Origin: Mangifera indica
Lineage: Eukaryota; Streptophyta; Magnoliopsida; Sapindales; Anacardiaceae
Assembly (NCBI RefSeq): GCF_011075055.1
Contig: NC_058149.1
Coordinates: 3,447,830-3,511,829 of the forward strand
Length of the DNA stretch: 64,000 nucleotides
Direction: 5' to 3'
The number at the start of each line of letters is the position of its first letter. Position 1 is the stretch's first letter. The position numbers and the translations under genes were made by a program. The notes under the pieces are model-generated. The model did not search any database. It was not told the origin of the DNA and saw only the letters and a list, made by a program, of their open reading frames with translations. Shown here in pieces: positions 35,740 through 46,190 of this stretch.

Positions 35740-37220
35740 CATTAGAGGAAAAAATGAAATCCTTGAAAATTAACCAAGTCTAGAGTTTGGTGGACTTGCT
35801 ACCGGGTCGAAACCCTATTGAAAATAAATGAAAATTAAAAATTAAATTTAAGGCAGATGACTTAATAGACATATATAAAACTCTTCTTATGGTAAAAGGT
35901 TATACCTAACAAAAAGGTATAGATTATGAAGAAACTTTTTCATTTATCATGAAATTTACTTCAATTTGTGTAATTATATCTATAGTAGCATATTTAGACC
36001 TTGAATTACATCAAATGACTGTCAAGATAGCTTTTCTTAAGAGAACTTGACGAGAAGATCTACATAGATCAACCTATAGGCTTCATGGTAAAAGGCAAAG
36101 AGTACAAAGTATACAAGCTCTAAAGGTCAATATATGGCTTAAAACAATCATCAAGACAATGGTACTTAAAATTCTATAAGGTTATGTTGTCTTATAATTT
36201 TAAAATATTAGAACAGGATCACTGTATCTATGTAGAAAAGTCTGATGATAAATCTGCAATTCTATCTCTTTATGTGGATGATATACTGATAGCTAAGAGT
36301 AATTTGGACTATGTGATGATAATTAAAAATGGTTATCAACAAATTTTGACATGAAATATATGGGTGAAGTAGATTATCTTTTAGGTATTAAAATTACAAG
36401 AGATCGTTCTAAGAAACTTTTGGCTCTATCTCAATAGCATTTTATTCGAAAAATTCTAGAACGATTCAATATGGCAAACTATAAACCTATAGATAATCCT
36501 GTGTCAAAAGACAATTTGTTAAGCCAAGACATGTGTCCCAAGACTCAAAATAAGAAAAATGAAATGCCTTTTGTACCTTATTCAAATATGATTAGAAGTT
36601 TTATATACGTTATGATGTGTACTTGCCTTGATATTTGCTTCACTGTAAGATTGGTCAGTCAATATCAATCGAACCCTGGAAGGGAACATTGGAAGGTTGT
36701 CTAGAGGATATTAAGATATTTAAAAGGCATTGTGGATTATTGTTTATGTTATCAAGAATTAGTTGGCTACTTAGATATCGATTGGGGTGGTGATTTAGAT
36801 CAACACAAATCAACTTCTGGTTATGTTTTCTTACTCCAAAAGGGTATCATATCTTGAAGCATTAAGAAACAGACATGAATAACTTTATCCACAATTGATG
36901 CTGAATTTGTAGCTTATTCTATAACTATGTAAGAAGTTGTTTGGTTGAGAAGATTTTTTGAGAATTCGGATATGTAAGACGAAGCAGTTAGTCCAATAGT
37001 TATACAGTGTGATAATCAAGTTACAATAACTTTCGTAAAAGATCCTAAATTTCATAATAGAACCAAATATATTGATGTTAGATATAACTTTATCAGAGAC
37101 ATCATTTTAAAGAAAGAAGTGATTGTATAATATATTTATATGCATAATATGGTTATCGATCCTTTAACCAAACCGATTTCGAGAGATGTATATCTTGGAC
37201 TTGTTAAATCTTTTGGTTTG
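35740..37220 (+). pseudogene. Copia reverse transcriptase and RNase H remnants
   Basis: Starts MKSLKINQVWSLVDL at 35756. RT pieces include MVKGYTQQKGIDYEET-like sequence at about 35890 and a LYVDDILIAKS site near 36272, the catalytic YVDD. Then FDMKYMGEVDYLLGIKITRD at 36344, RSFIYVMMCTCLDICF at 36595, RYLKGIVDYCL at 36713, and the RNase H segment GYLDIDWGGDLDQHKSTSGY at 36769 with ATIDAEFVAYS and QCDNQ. It ends with DPLTKPISRDVYLGLVKSFG at about 37160. Multiple stops. Confidence 0.85.
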
Positions 37221-38331
37221 TGTATAATAGAATAGATGAATTATTCAACATATTGTACTTGCAACACTACATTGAAAAACCAAAGAATTAAAGTTTGTTT
37301 TTGTCTTTATTCACATGTCTAAATTCTTGGTGTTTCTCCATATACACATTATTTTTAAAGCTCAACAAGATCACAATGTCACACAAGTTTGAGATTGGCT
37401 CATTCACATAAGCAATCGCCTTTGACACTAAGAAAACATGCAAAGATAAGACATATTTCTTGAGATTGATGATGCTAAGAAAGTGCACATAAAAGAGGAA
37501 AGTTGCTCAAGAAACAAATTTTTATTATTAGACATGTCACCTCGATGATTAATCAAGATAAGATCATGAATCGACGAATTTAGCTATGACCAGTTTGGAT
37601 TCCCCATATCTAAATAACTTATGAATGTCAGATGTGAGTTCTTAATATATAGTTATACTACAATGACTAAGAACTCAGGTTAAGCACTGGGTATAGTGAC
37701 TGAACTAAGGTCCGTATAGTATTGGTAATGACATCTTAGAAAATACTTATTATAGCACATGATTCATACTATGTGTGCGCAAGTAAGAAAGTAGTGAGAG
37801 GATGAATCCTTACTTTCTCACTGTGTAAAACTTTATGAGGATTATCTTATGTTGGTACCTTTAGACTTTTTGTTGTTATTTGATGTTTGCTCTTAGTGTT
37901 GCTATCTTAGTTTAACACCTATAGCCATACACAGTTCAATCTATAGAACTTGATTAGAAAAATAACTAAGTTTAAATTGAAAATTTTGAGTAAAAGAAAA
38001 AGGCTTATATATTACGGGTGTCCATTAGCCAATTGATCATGTCACTCATATGGGAGAATGGACTTGATCATGAATAAATAGAAAAATAACACAATGATAA
38101 ATGAGGGATTAAAAGGAGCTAGTGTTTTGAGTAAGTTTTGGATACTATGAGACTAATGCTTTATCACTTTATTCAAGTTGAAGTAATTATGTTATTCCTA
38201 AAAGATGCATAATAAATTAACTCCCAAGTATAGGTTGTTTGTAAGGTCACATGACATATTTTCTAGTATGAATTGCTCTGTTCTATGAGATTTCTGTGCA
38301 AGAGTTATGATTTAGATCACCCATCATGTGT
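37221..38331 (+). other. Copia 3' untranslated region
   Basis: About 1.1 kb of non-coding DNA between RNase H and the polypurine tract of the element. The 66-codon minus-strand frame at 37288-37488 has no recognisable domain. Confidence 0.6.
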
Positions 38332-38755
38332 GAGTGGGAGATATTGGATCTGGTCCACCCATGACGGATTGACCAGATCTATTAGGGTTAAAATGACAAA
38401 ATAACCCCTACAATTAAAATTACATACTTGTCTTTAATAGTTATTGGAGAAGCGTTAGCAATAGTTGGGATTTAAACTTTAAAATCCCAACTGTCGCTTA
38501 ATAATCTGAGGTTATATAGAAGACCAATTCCATGTTGTTTCTTCTTTTCTTCCCTATAGAAAACAAAAACATTGTACATAGATTTAAAACTACAAAATCC
38601 AAAAAGGCAAAAAAAAAAAAAAAGGTAAACTGTGTTGTGAATTATTCATCAAGACACTTGGATCATTGAACTTCATTAAAGAACACAAGAATTGTAATCC
38701 GGGTATGTATTTTCTTTGATCTTGTAATTTCTGTATTTACTTACATTTAGTGATT
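38332..38755 (+). mobile_element. Polypurine tract and 3' LTR of the copia element
   Basis: The purine tract GAGTGGGAGA (38332-38341) is followed directly by TATTGGATCTGGTCCACCC, the same opening as the LTR at 59921. The LTR ends near TTACA at 38755, about 414 bp. Its far end (AATCCGGGTATG, then ...TTACA) parallels GGATCCTGGCATG...CTAACA in the other copy. The two LTRs differ substantially, so the copies are old or belong to subfamilies. Confidence 0.7.
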
Positions 38756-39090
38756 ACTAATTTTACTTATAACAACAACAATGCTCAATGTTGATATTAC
38801 ATTTAGTAATTGGTAAAAATTATTTTGATGACAGGAATATTAATTATTGTTATTATTTTTAATGACTAGAAACATTGTTTTATTGACATGAATTATAATT
38901 ATTATTAATTTTAATGACAGGATTTAGACTTCTCTCTATTTGTAATAATAATGAGATTTTTCTTCCCATTGTTAATACTTTTAGAAGGGTAAGTTATAAT
39001 AGATTTTTCCCATCACTACAATACTGTAACAATGGAAATTAGACTTTTAACGACCGTTTTTTCTCTTATTAAAACCCATTTTTTGTAGTG
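38756..39090 (-). mobile_element. CACTA-type transposon, right terminal region
   Basis: It ends with TTTTTTGTAGTG, the reverse complement of CACTACAAAAAA, preceded by CTCTTATTAAAACCC, which mirrors the GGTTTTTAATAAGAG next to the left end at 17758. AATGAGATTTTT and TAATAGATTTTTCCC motifs mirror the subterminal AAAAATCTCGTCATT repeats of the left end. Three-base flanks (GGC left, TTT right) do not match, so the two ends may or may not belong to one insertion. Confidence 0.6.
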
Positions 39091-40880
39091 TTTTGATCAA
39101 GAGCTTTGATCAAGATTAATCCTTGATTCGATTGAGTTGAAATTTTAGGAGCATATTTGAGATACATTGATCTTCATTTTGAACAATGGAGATTAGATAT
39201 GTAGTTCAGGAAGGTTGTTTTTTAAACATTGGATGAACCTCAGTTTTTGGTGAGATTTTTCGATTAATTGTTATGAAAACTTATTGTAATTTCAAGAATA
39301 ATTGTTCTTGAGTGGTTATGGATGTATATCTCTAGTTTTAACTAGAGAGATTTGCACCCAATCTTGTTGACAGTGGAGATGTTAGGATAGACTACGGTCT
39401 TGTGGTTTTTCCCCTCTCACATTAAGAAGGTTTCCACATTAAAAATCATTTGTGTCTTGTATTGCTTGTGTTTGCTTGTTTCCATATTATTTATATATTA
39501 TTTTGAGGTAGATCTATTTATTTAACTTCAATAGTTTCGCACAAATTGGGAGAAATTTTGTTCTATTGTGTATCAATTGATTTTCTGAATTTCGAATTGT
39601 ATTATGCTTTTTGTATGGTTTATTCTAACAAAGTGGTATCATAGCTTAGGTTATTGAACCTTGTTGTTTTATGTTGGATGATGGAAGCTAATACAAGTAG
39701 AATGGTTACCCTTATGACTCAAATTATCATATATGGAGAGGTAAAAAAGAAGACCTCTTATATGAGAAAGATTGTTATTTGCCTATATTTAGTATTGAGA
39801 AGCGGGAAGGTAAATCCGAACAATAATAAATTCTTTTCAAAACAAGTTTGTGGTTATATTAGACAATGTGTTGATGACAATGTTTTGAATCATGTTAGTG
39901 ATGAGACACATGCACACATGTTATGGAACAAGCTTGAAAAACTTTATGCTAGAAAAACTAGAAATAACAAGTTGTTGTTAATCAAGTAGATAATGATGTT
40001 GAGGTATGAAAAAGGTGTCTTCATGACTTATCACTTAAATAAATTTCAAAGGATTCTTAATCAGTTAGTAGGAATGGGAATCAAGTTTGACAATAAGGTA
40101 CAAAGACTATGGTTGCTTGGTACTTTATTGAACTTTTGGGAGATGTTTCGAATGTCTTAATCAAATTCTGTCCTATTGGTATAATTACTATAGACTTGGT
40201 GAAGAGTAGTGTTTTGAATGAAGAGATGAAAAGAAAGACACAAGATTCATCGTCACAATTAGAAGTTTTAGTTACTAAAAGGAAGGGGAGGAATAAAAGC
40301 AGAGATCTGAAGAATAAAGACAAAAGAGGAAGCAAGTCTAGCAAGTTTGCCAATATTCAATGTCATATTGTGGTGTGAAAAGGCATGAAGTATTGTCGCT
40401 AGCTAAAGAGAGACACTAAACAAGGAAAAGTGAAGGAAAAGAAGAATGATGATAGTGGTGAGGATAATCATGTTTGACGTTGATGTTGTAAATCTTGCAT
40501 GTTATGAGACTAATTGGGTGAAAGATAGTGGTGCATCCATTCATGCTACATCTCACTGAGATGTCTCTAACTCCTACAAATCTGCTAATTTCGAATTTGC
40601 TAAGATGAGAAATAAAGGTTTGGCTAATGTCATTGGTATTAGAGCTGTGTGATTGGAGACCAACAATGGCACAAGGTTAGTCTTGAATAATATTAAGCAT
40701 ATTCCTGATATTCGATTGAATTTGATTTTCACAAGTAAACTTGTTGATTAGGGGTATTGCAATACCTTTACTAATTTTCAATAGAAGCTCACTAAAGGTT
40801 CATTAATCGTGGTTAGAGGCAAAAAATGCTTATCATTGTACGTTATGCAAACAAAGATTTCCACGTTAAAAGTTTAGTAA
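39091..40880 (+). mobile_element. Third Ty1/copia element, 5' half only
   Basis: The 5' LTR region (about 39091-39630, left limit uncertain) ends TTCTAACA and is followed by the primer site TGGTATCATAGC (39634-39645), one mismatch from the initiator-Met PBS. A gag frame begins at about 39681. The protease follows with the active-site motif DSGAS in WVKDSGASIHATSH at about 40520, then GLANVIGI, NNGTRLVLNNIKHIPDIRLN and KLTKGSLIVVRGKKC to about 40830. Everything downstream (integrase, RT, RNase H, 3' LTR) is missing where repeat A begins. Confidence 0.8.
39681..40478 (+). pseudogene. Copia gag remnant
   Basis: An open stretch reads GYIRQCVDDNVLNHVSDETH, then AHMLWNKLEKLYARKTRNNK and LLLIK, up to a stop at 39987. 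It then continues out of frame with LRYEKGVFMTYHLNKFQRIL, NQLVGMGIKFDN and a Lys/Arg-rich tail. This is the UBN2-type gag of Ty1/copia elements, broken by a stop and frameshifts. Confidence 0.8.
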
Positions 40881-40899
40881 GAATGAGTAAGATATATGC

Positions 40900-41890
40900 T
40901 CATGTCTATATTCAAATTTGTATAAATTTTTGTTAATCAAATTTTAATTTTTTAATTTCTGTATGAATGTTTTGTATGTTAAAAGTTTGATTGTATTGAT
41001 TAATATTGTTATAGTGGACTGAGAGTTCTGAACTTAGTCCCATGGATATAGGTTATAGTTATATCTCAATCATACAAAAATCGATTTTTTCCATTTACGT
41101 TTAATACTCTTTTATATTCTATAGCATGCATTTTTGAACATGTAATTAATTACTACATAGGTAAATGGTATTCACAAATTGTGATAATAACCAATATGTA
41201 TAGCTTCAATTTATATAATTTATTAATATATAATTTATCTAATATTTTTTTATCGAGTGATTACCACTCATATTAATTTTTAATCAATCTAGTTAAAATG
41301 AAATCCGAGCAATGTGCATGTTCCACTCAATGTTTGGTCCAAAAACACTTTTCTATCCCTTGATGGCAGAAATTATATTTTCACCCAAAATTTAACTATG
41401 TAAACAAATTAATCATTACATACTCTTAAAAAGTTACATTTTAATATAATCCCTTACTATTTAACTTTTTTAAATTTATTATATCACCCCAAATTAACAA
41501 AAATTATAAAAACCATTTATGTATTGAATTTACATCAACACCCTCTTTTTTCTCCACTATTTTCACCTTGACCCTCTTTTTCCTAAATGCCCAGGTCAGC
41601 GACCACAACTGCCACAGGGCCATTCTTCTCTCACCTAGACAAGCCACTTCCATAAAAGTCAAATCATTCTCAAAATCTCCGCCCCACATTACAACTTCTT
41701 CAACGTTAGAATGTCATCCATAGTAGTCATAAGCTATGCAACTGTCTTTGCTGCTAAAGAAAAGAAGCAATACCAAGAAAGAACATTTATCTATATGTGG
41801 TGAAGACAACTGAGTCATTGGAGGTGTAGGCAGAAAAGTAGCCATTAGGGCTAGAGTTTCTAAACTTTTGCAAGAATAGAATTATAAATT
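40900..41890 (+). repeat. Dispersed repeat A, copy 2
   Basis: Same-order match with 11460-12420: ATTCAAATTTGTATAAATTT at the start, TTGTATGTTAAAAG, CATGGATATAGG, CCAAAAACACTTTT, GAATTTACATCAACACCCTC, TTGACCCTCTTTTTCC, AAGCTATGCAAC, TATATGTGGTGAAGAC, and AGTTTCTAAACTTTTGCAAG at the end. Copies 1 and 2 differ by many substitutions and small indels, so the duplication is not recent. It abuts the truncated third copia element. Confidence 0.75.
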
Positions 41891-43739
41891 TTCAAATATA
41901 TATATAATAAATTGTTATCCAAAATAGACTGTTATATTGATATTGAATCAACTATACTGAATATAATAAATTGTTAAATTGTTATATTTACAATGTTTAG
42001 ATGTGATCTAAAAATGGCCATTATTTTTAAAATTTTCTCAAAATTTGTTGATGATGAAAAAAATATTTTGCCTTTACATTGTTGTTTTTAAAATAGAGTT
42101 TAATAGATTATTTTTTTAAAGTATCAATTTCAACTCTTTAATTTAGTAATTGAATGTAAATTACTGATTTACCCTTAATAATGTAATGTCCAAATTATAT
42201 GAAGGAACTCAGCATTATGTTATTTTCTTAAACTGATTATCCCCAGTGATTTTTCAAATCAAGCGAGCAGAACAACAGGTGAAATAAGCTAACAAGAACA
42301 CAACAGTAGAAAGTAAATGCTTCTATGCATAATCTGCAGCTAAACGACCTCCATGTCCATCATATATTGCAAAATGAGCACATTTACAAATTAAAACATT
42401 ATATATGTACTTATCTCAAACTGTCAGGAGAATCGGTGTAGGCATCTGCTGTGAAACTCCAACCAATGAAGATCTCGTCTGACAAGACAAGATCTTCGTC
42501 GGTCAGAGTTCCAGAGAAGGGGAGAGAGATCATCAGAGCTGATGCGTCACAAACTCTTTGTCATCGGATTTAACATTGGATATTGAAAAATAAGCCTTAA
42601 GGGAGGAAATATCATTTTTTTAAAACTTGGTCTAGAGAGAACTTTAGTTTTAGGGTTTAGAAGGGGAGAGAGACCACCAAAGTATAGTGATGCATCAGGG
42701 ACTTTTCGTCACTGATGATGGCACCGGATTTGGTGCCGAAGATTGAAAACCAAACCCTGTGGGGAAAATGTCTTTTTTAAAAACTTGGCCTATAGGAAAA
42801 AACTTTTAGTTTTTAGGGTTTAGATAAAGAAAAGAGATTAAATTTTAATTTATTTTTAATATTATAAATAAAATAACAATTTTACCTTTAAAACTAATAG
42901 ACTTAACCTTTCATAGATAGGTATTTGAGATTTTTATAGTTAAGGGTGGATATTTGGGAAAACAAGATACTTTGGGTGGGAATAAATTCTTTGGCCTCTA
43001 AAAAAAACATAAAGTTTTCTCACAATACAACAAAACCTAGCAAAGAAGAATAAGTAAACAATTGATAGAATTCTATCTTGTTGAAATTTTACGCAAAATT
43101 TACCGAAGATAACAACATTAACACTATAATACCAAGAATCAAAACACAACAATATTTACTTAGTTCAGATTTCGTAAATCAAATTCTACATTAAAGACAG
43201 AGGTACTCCTCTATTCAATCAACTAATATAATGTCTAAGTACATAGTTTATATAATAGTTTATCTGAATCGACAAGATTAATAAACCATTAACATTAATA
43301 TAGAAGGACCCAGTAAAGGGAAGCCAAAACTTTCTCACTAGATAAATCAAAATCAACAAACTAAGAAACCAAACAAAACCCTAACACACCTTAGAGAGAC
43401 GGCTAAACTCAAAAGAGAAGAACTTATCAAATGCACAAAAAGCCAAATAACCAAGGTAAAAAAGTACTTTTATATGTTTGGTTAAAAATATCATAACTAA
43501 GAATATGCATGACTTATTCGTAATATTACAAGACTGCAACTGAAACCAAAAAGACTGATTTACCCTCAAATTGTTTAAGACAATACATTTAACATATCGA
43601 ATTCCAGTTACTTAAATAACTCTGGTTTTTTTATACTCAAGGTTTGGAAAATACACCAAATGACTATTTTTTACCCTACCAGGAAATGAAATATCAACCC
43701 TGCTTTAATGAATTGTGATTATGCCCTTCAAGTAAAAGT
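41891..43739. other. NLR 3' flank with a Mutator-like end and a ~144-bp tandem duplication
   Basis: No gene. Two tandem copies of a ~144-163 bp unit lie at 42517-42660 and 42661-42823 (AAGGGGAGAGAGA..., ...ACTTTAGTTTTAGGGTTTAG). The stretch ending at about 42996 (TGGGTGGGAATAAATTC then TTTGGCC) matches the terminus of the foldback at 53273-54046, so a related element once ended here; I found no matching left end. AT-rich DNA fills the rest. Confidence 0.55.
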
Positions 43740-46190
43740 TTAAGGCACACAAATCCCACACATGTGTTGAATAGTGGAATTAAGGTCACCCTTCCAAATA
43801 TATTCTACATCAATAATCTTTGTTAGTTGTACCTTCTTTAGTTGTGGTGTGCTTAAACCTCCATGAGAAAAAATCTTCAAATTGGGGCATTGACTCACAA
43901 TCACTTGTTCTAAGCATGGGAATTGGAAAGAGTAATTGGCAGAGCAAAAGCATGTGAGACTTTTCAAACAATGAAGCTCCAACGTTTCCAATTGGTTGAA
44001 AACAATCTTATCTTCTATTGTCTCTGTCTCAGATTCAGTTGTTATAACCTCTGTTACCAAGTCGCATTCTCTGATTTTAATTGTTGTGATTTGAACAAGA
44101 GTTCTTGCTGCTGAGCATGCTAGTATATTTGCCAATCCATTACAACGTTTAACTTCCAAATGCTTTATGTTTTTGAAGCAAATGCATGAGGATGGCATCA
44201 AATATGTTAAACGATGACATTTGGCTACCACCAGAGTTTGAAGATTTTGGAGAAATGTTTTCATCTGGGAATTTTGTTTCCTTGTACATCCTTCATATGG
44301 GAGTAGTTTTTGGAATGTACAATCATATAGATAGAGTTCTTCCAAATTGTGCAATTTTTTAAGGAGACCAAACTGAAATTCTACTGAATAATCATCAAAG
44401 CTTTGCAGTCCAAGAAATTTAAGTTTCCCAAAGCTCTTAGCTGGAATACGGTCGAGAAATGAGGATGTTACGTTATCAGCATTTAAGCTCAATGATTCCA
44501 AATTGGGTATGACCTGAAAATCGATAAAAAAGTAAATACAAGTGACCAACAGGTAGCAATCTGTTTCACTAGTTACTTTAAATGAAATCATAAGCATATG
44601 AAATTAACAATTTGAAAAACTATGAAATAAAAAAATACGAGGCATAATACCCTATCTACTTTTAAAGAAGAAAGGTGACATTTCTAACCATTTATCTTTT
44701 TCCAATTAATTATAGTTATGCTTTAAATAAATATCATTTTGCAATTTGATTGTAAACATGACAAATTGCCACTCCATTATTGATTAAAAAAGACAAATTA
44801 TTTTTCATTTGAAACATGACAAATTTCCACTCGACTGATCTAAATCAAATTAAACTTAATGACTATGCTGCAGTTTTCAGTGGCAATAGGAGAAGTCGTA
44901 CCTTTTCAAACCAAAATAGGGCAGGTTGGCTCTCTCCCTCTAAAGCATATACTTTTATCTTCTTACAACTGTATACAAGCAATTCCTTAAGAATTGGCCA
45001 CTCTGCTGTATAGGACCCCATGTAGAAATGTTTGAGCTCTGGTAAATTGGAAAGTTTAAGCCACGTTAATTGAGGAAACAAAAATCTTTGAGTCCCATCT
45101 ATTTCCTGCTTGGCAACAATTTCCTCCAAACTACAATAGCATAGCGTGAGTTGTTTGAGTCGCAAAAGGCTAGTAGCTATTGAAACTGGAAATAGGCTTT
45201 TTATATTCCAACAGTTCTCAACCGTTAATGTTTCTAGATTCTGAAAGGTAAGAAGTCCTTGAGTACTATTAGATGAAACAATAGTCAACAAATTTTCACA
45301 GAATTCAACTCTCACTTCTTTTAATTTGCAAAAAGAATCTCCATGGAGTTGGTTGTGCCATATCAACTGCAACTTACCCAACTGTGAGAGTATCATCTCC
45401 TCCAATCTTGGAAAAGCAACCTACAAATTAACATAAATTAAATAAAGAAAAAAACATATCACTTTCAACTATGCATACATAACAAATGAATTTCGAAGAT
45501 AACAACAATAATATAGTAAATACAAAAGAAAACCTTATCACAAAAGAGAGGTGCAATATGGTTTGATTGGAGATTCATATCAGCGAAAACAAATGTCTCA
45601 ATCTCTGGACATCTGGCTACTTTAATACTTTTCAAGGATGGACAAGCCAAACTATTAATTCCTGAACAAAATCTCGTCAAGTTTGGCAATGACTCAAGAC
45701 TAATGAAGTTGAGTTGTGGGAAAAAAAATTTATCAATCTCTGCGTCATTTTCTCCTTCTTTCCTGATGATTTCTTCTATCAAAGCACAATTTTGTACTTC
45801 TATATCTTGGAGTTGAACAAGGCCTAGGATGATGGACGGCGTAAATATATATCTCAATCCATTACACTTGTGCACTTTAAGAGACTTCAAATTCTTCAAG
45901 TTTAAAACATCTTGATGACTTCTCCTTGAAGCATGTCCATCAACATTTAGCAGACTTTCTGTATCAAACAGCTGTGTCAACGAATCACAACTTCTTACTT
46001 CAAGTATTTCAAGATTTTTTAAGTCGCTTAACATACGAGATGGAATTGCACTTGATGATTCCAAAAATGTGTCCAATACCAGTGACTTTAAGTTATAAAA
46101 TAAGCCGTCCGAAACTTCAGATTTCCAAATTTTTTTTTCTAATTCAGGGAATTCAGAGAGTTTTAGGTTCTCTATGTTGCTGAAACCGAG
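43740..46190 (-). repeat. NLR LRR cassette 2 (exons 5-7)
   Basis: Exons 5, 6 and 7 (219, 173 and 257 codons plus stop). Exon 6 (MILSQLGKLQLIWHNQLHGD, GESQPALFWFEK) has exactly the length of exon 3, and exon 7 (VIPNLESLSLNADN, CFCSANYSFQFPCLEQVIVS) matches exon 4. Exons 2 and 5 are more distant but end alike (IKPLFDDK against IAPLFCDK). Exon 7 ends QHMCGICVP-stop where exon 4 has QHMFTNM and a splice donor, so cassette 2 supplies the protein terminus. Confidence 0.85.

Larger units (their letters stand above)
32041..38755 (+). mobile_element. Ty1/copia element, 5'-truncated, with 3' LTR
   Basis: This is the second copy of the family that enters the window at 59921. Both share the same leader (W-box-like array, then GCGTG motifs), gag, and an LTR beginning TATTGGATC(C/T)GG then GTCCACCCATGACGG. 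The 5' LTR and PBS are missing, and the left border abuts an unrelated copia gag near 32040. The order gag-PR-INT-RT-RNaseH identifies Ty1/copia. Stops and frameshifts occur in every domain. Confidence 0.85.
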
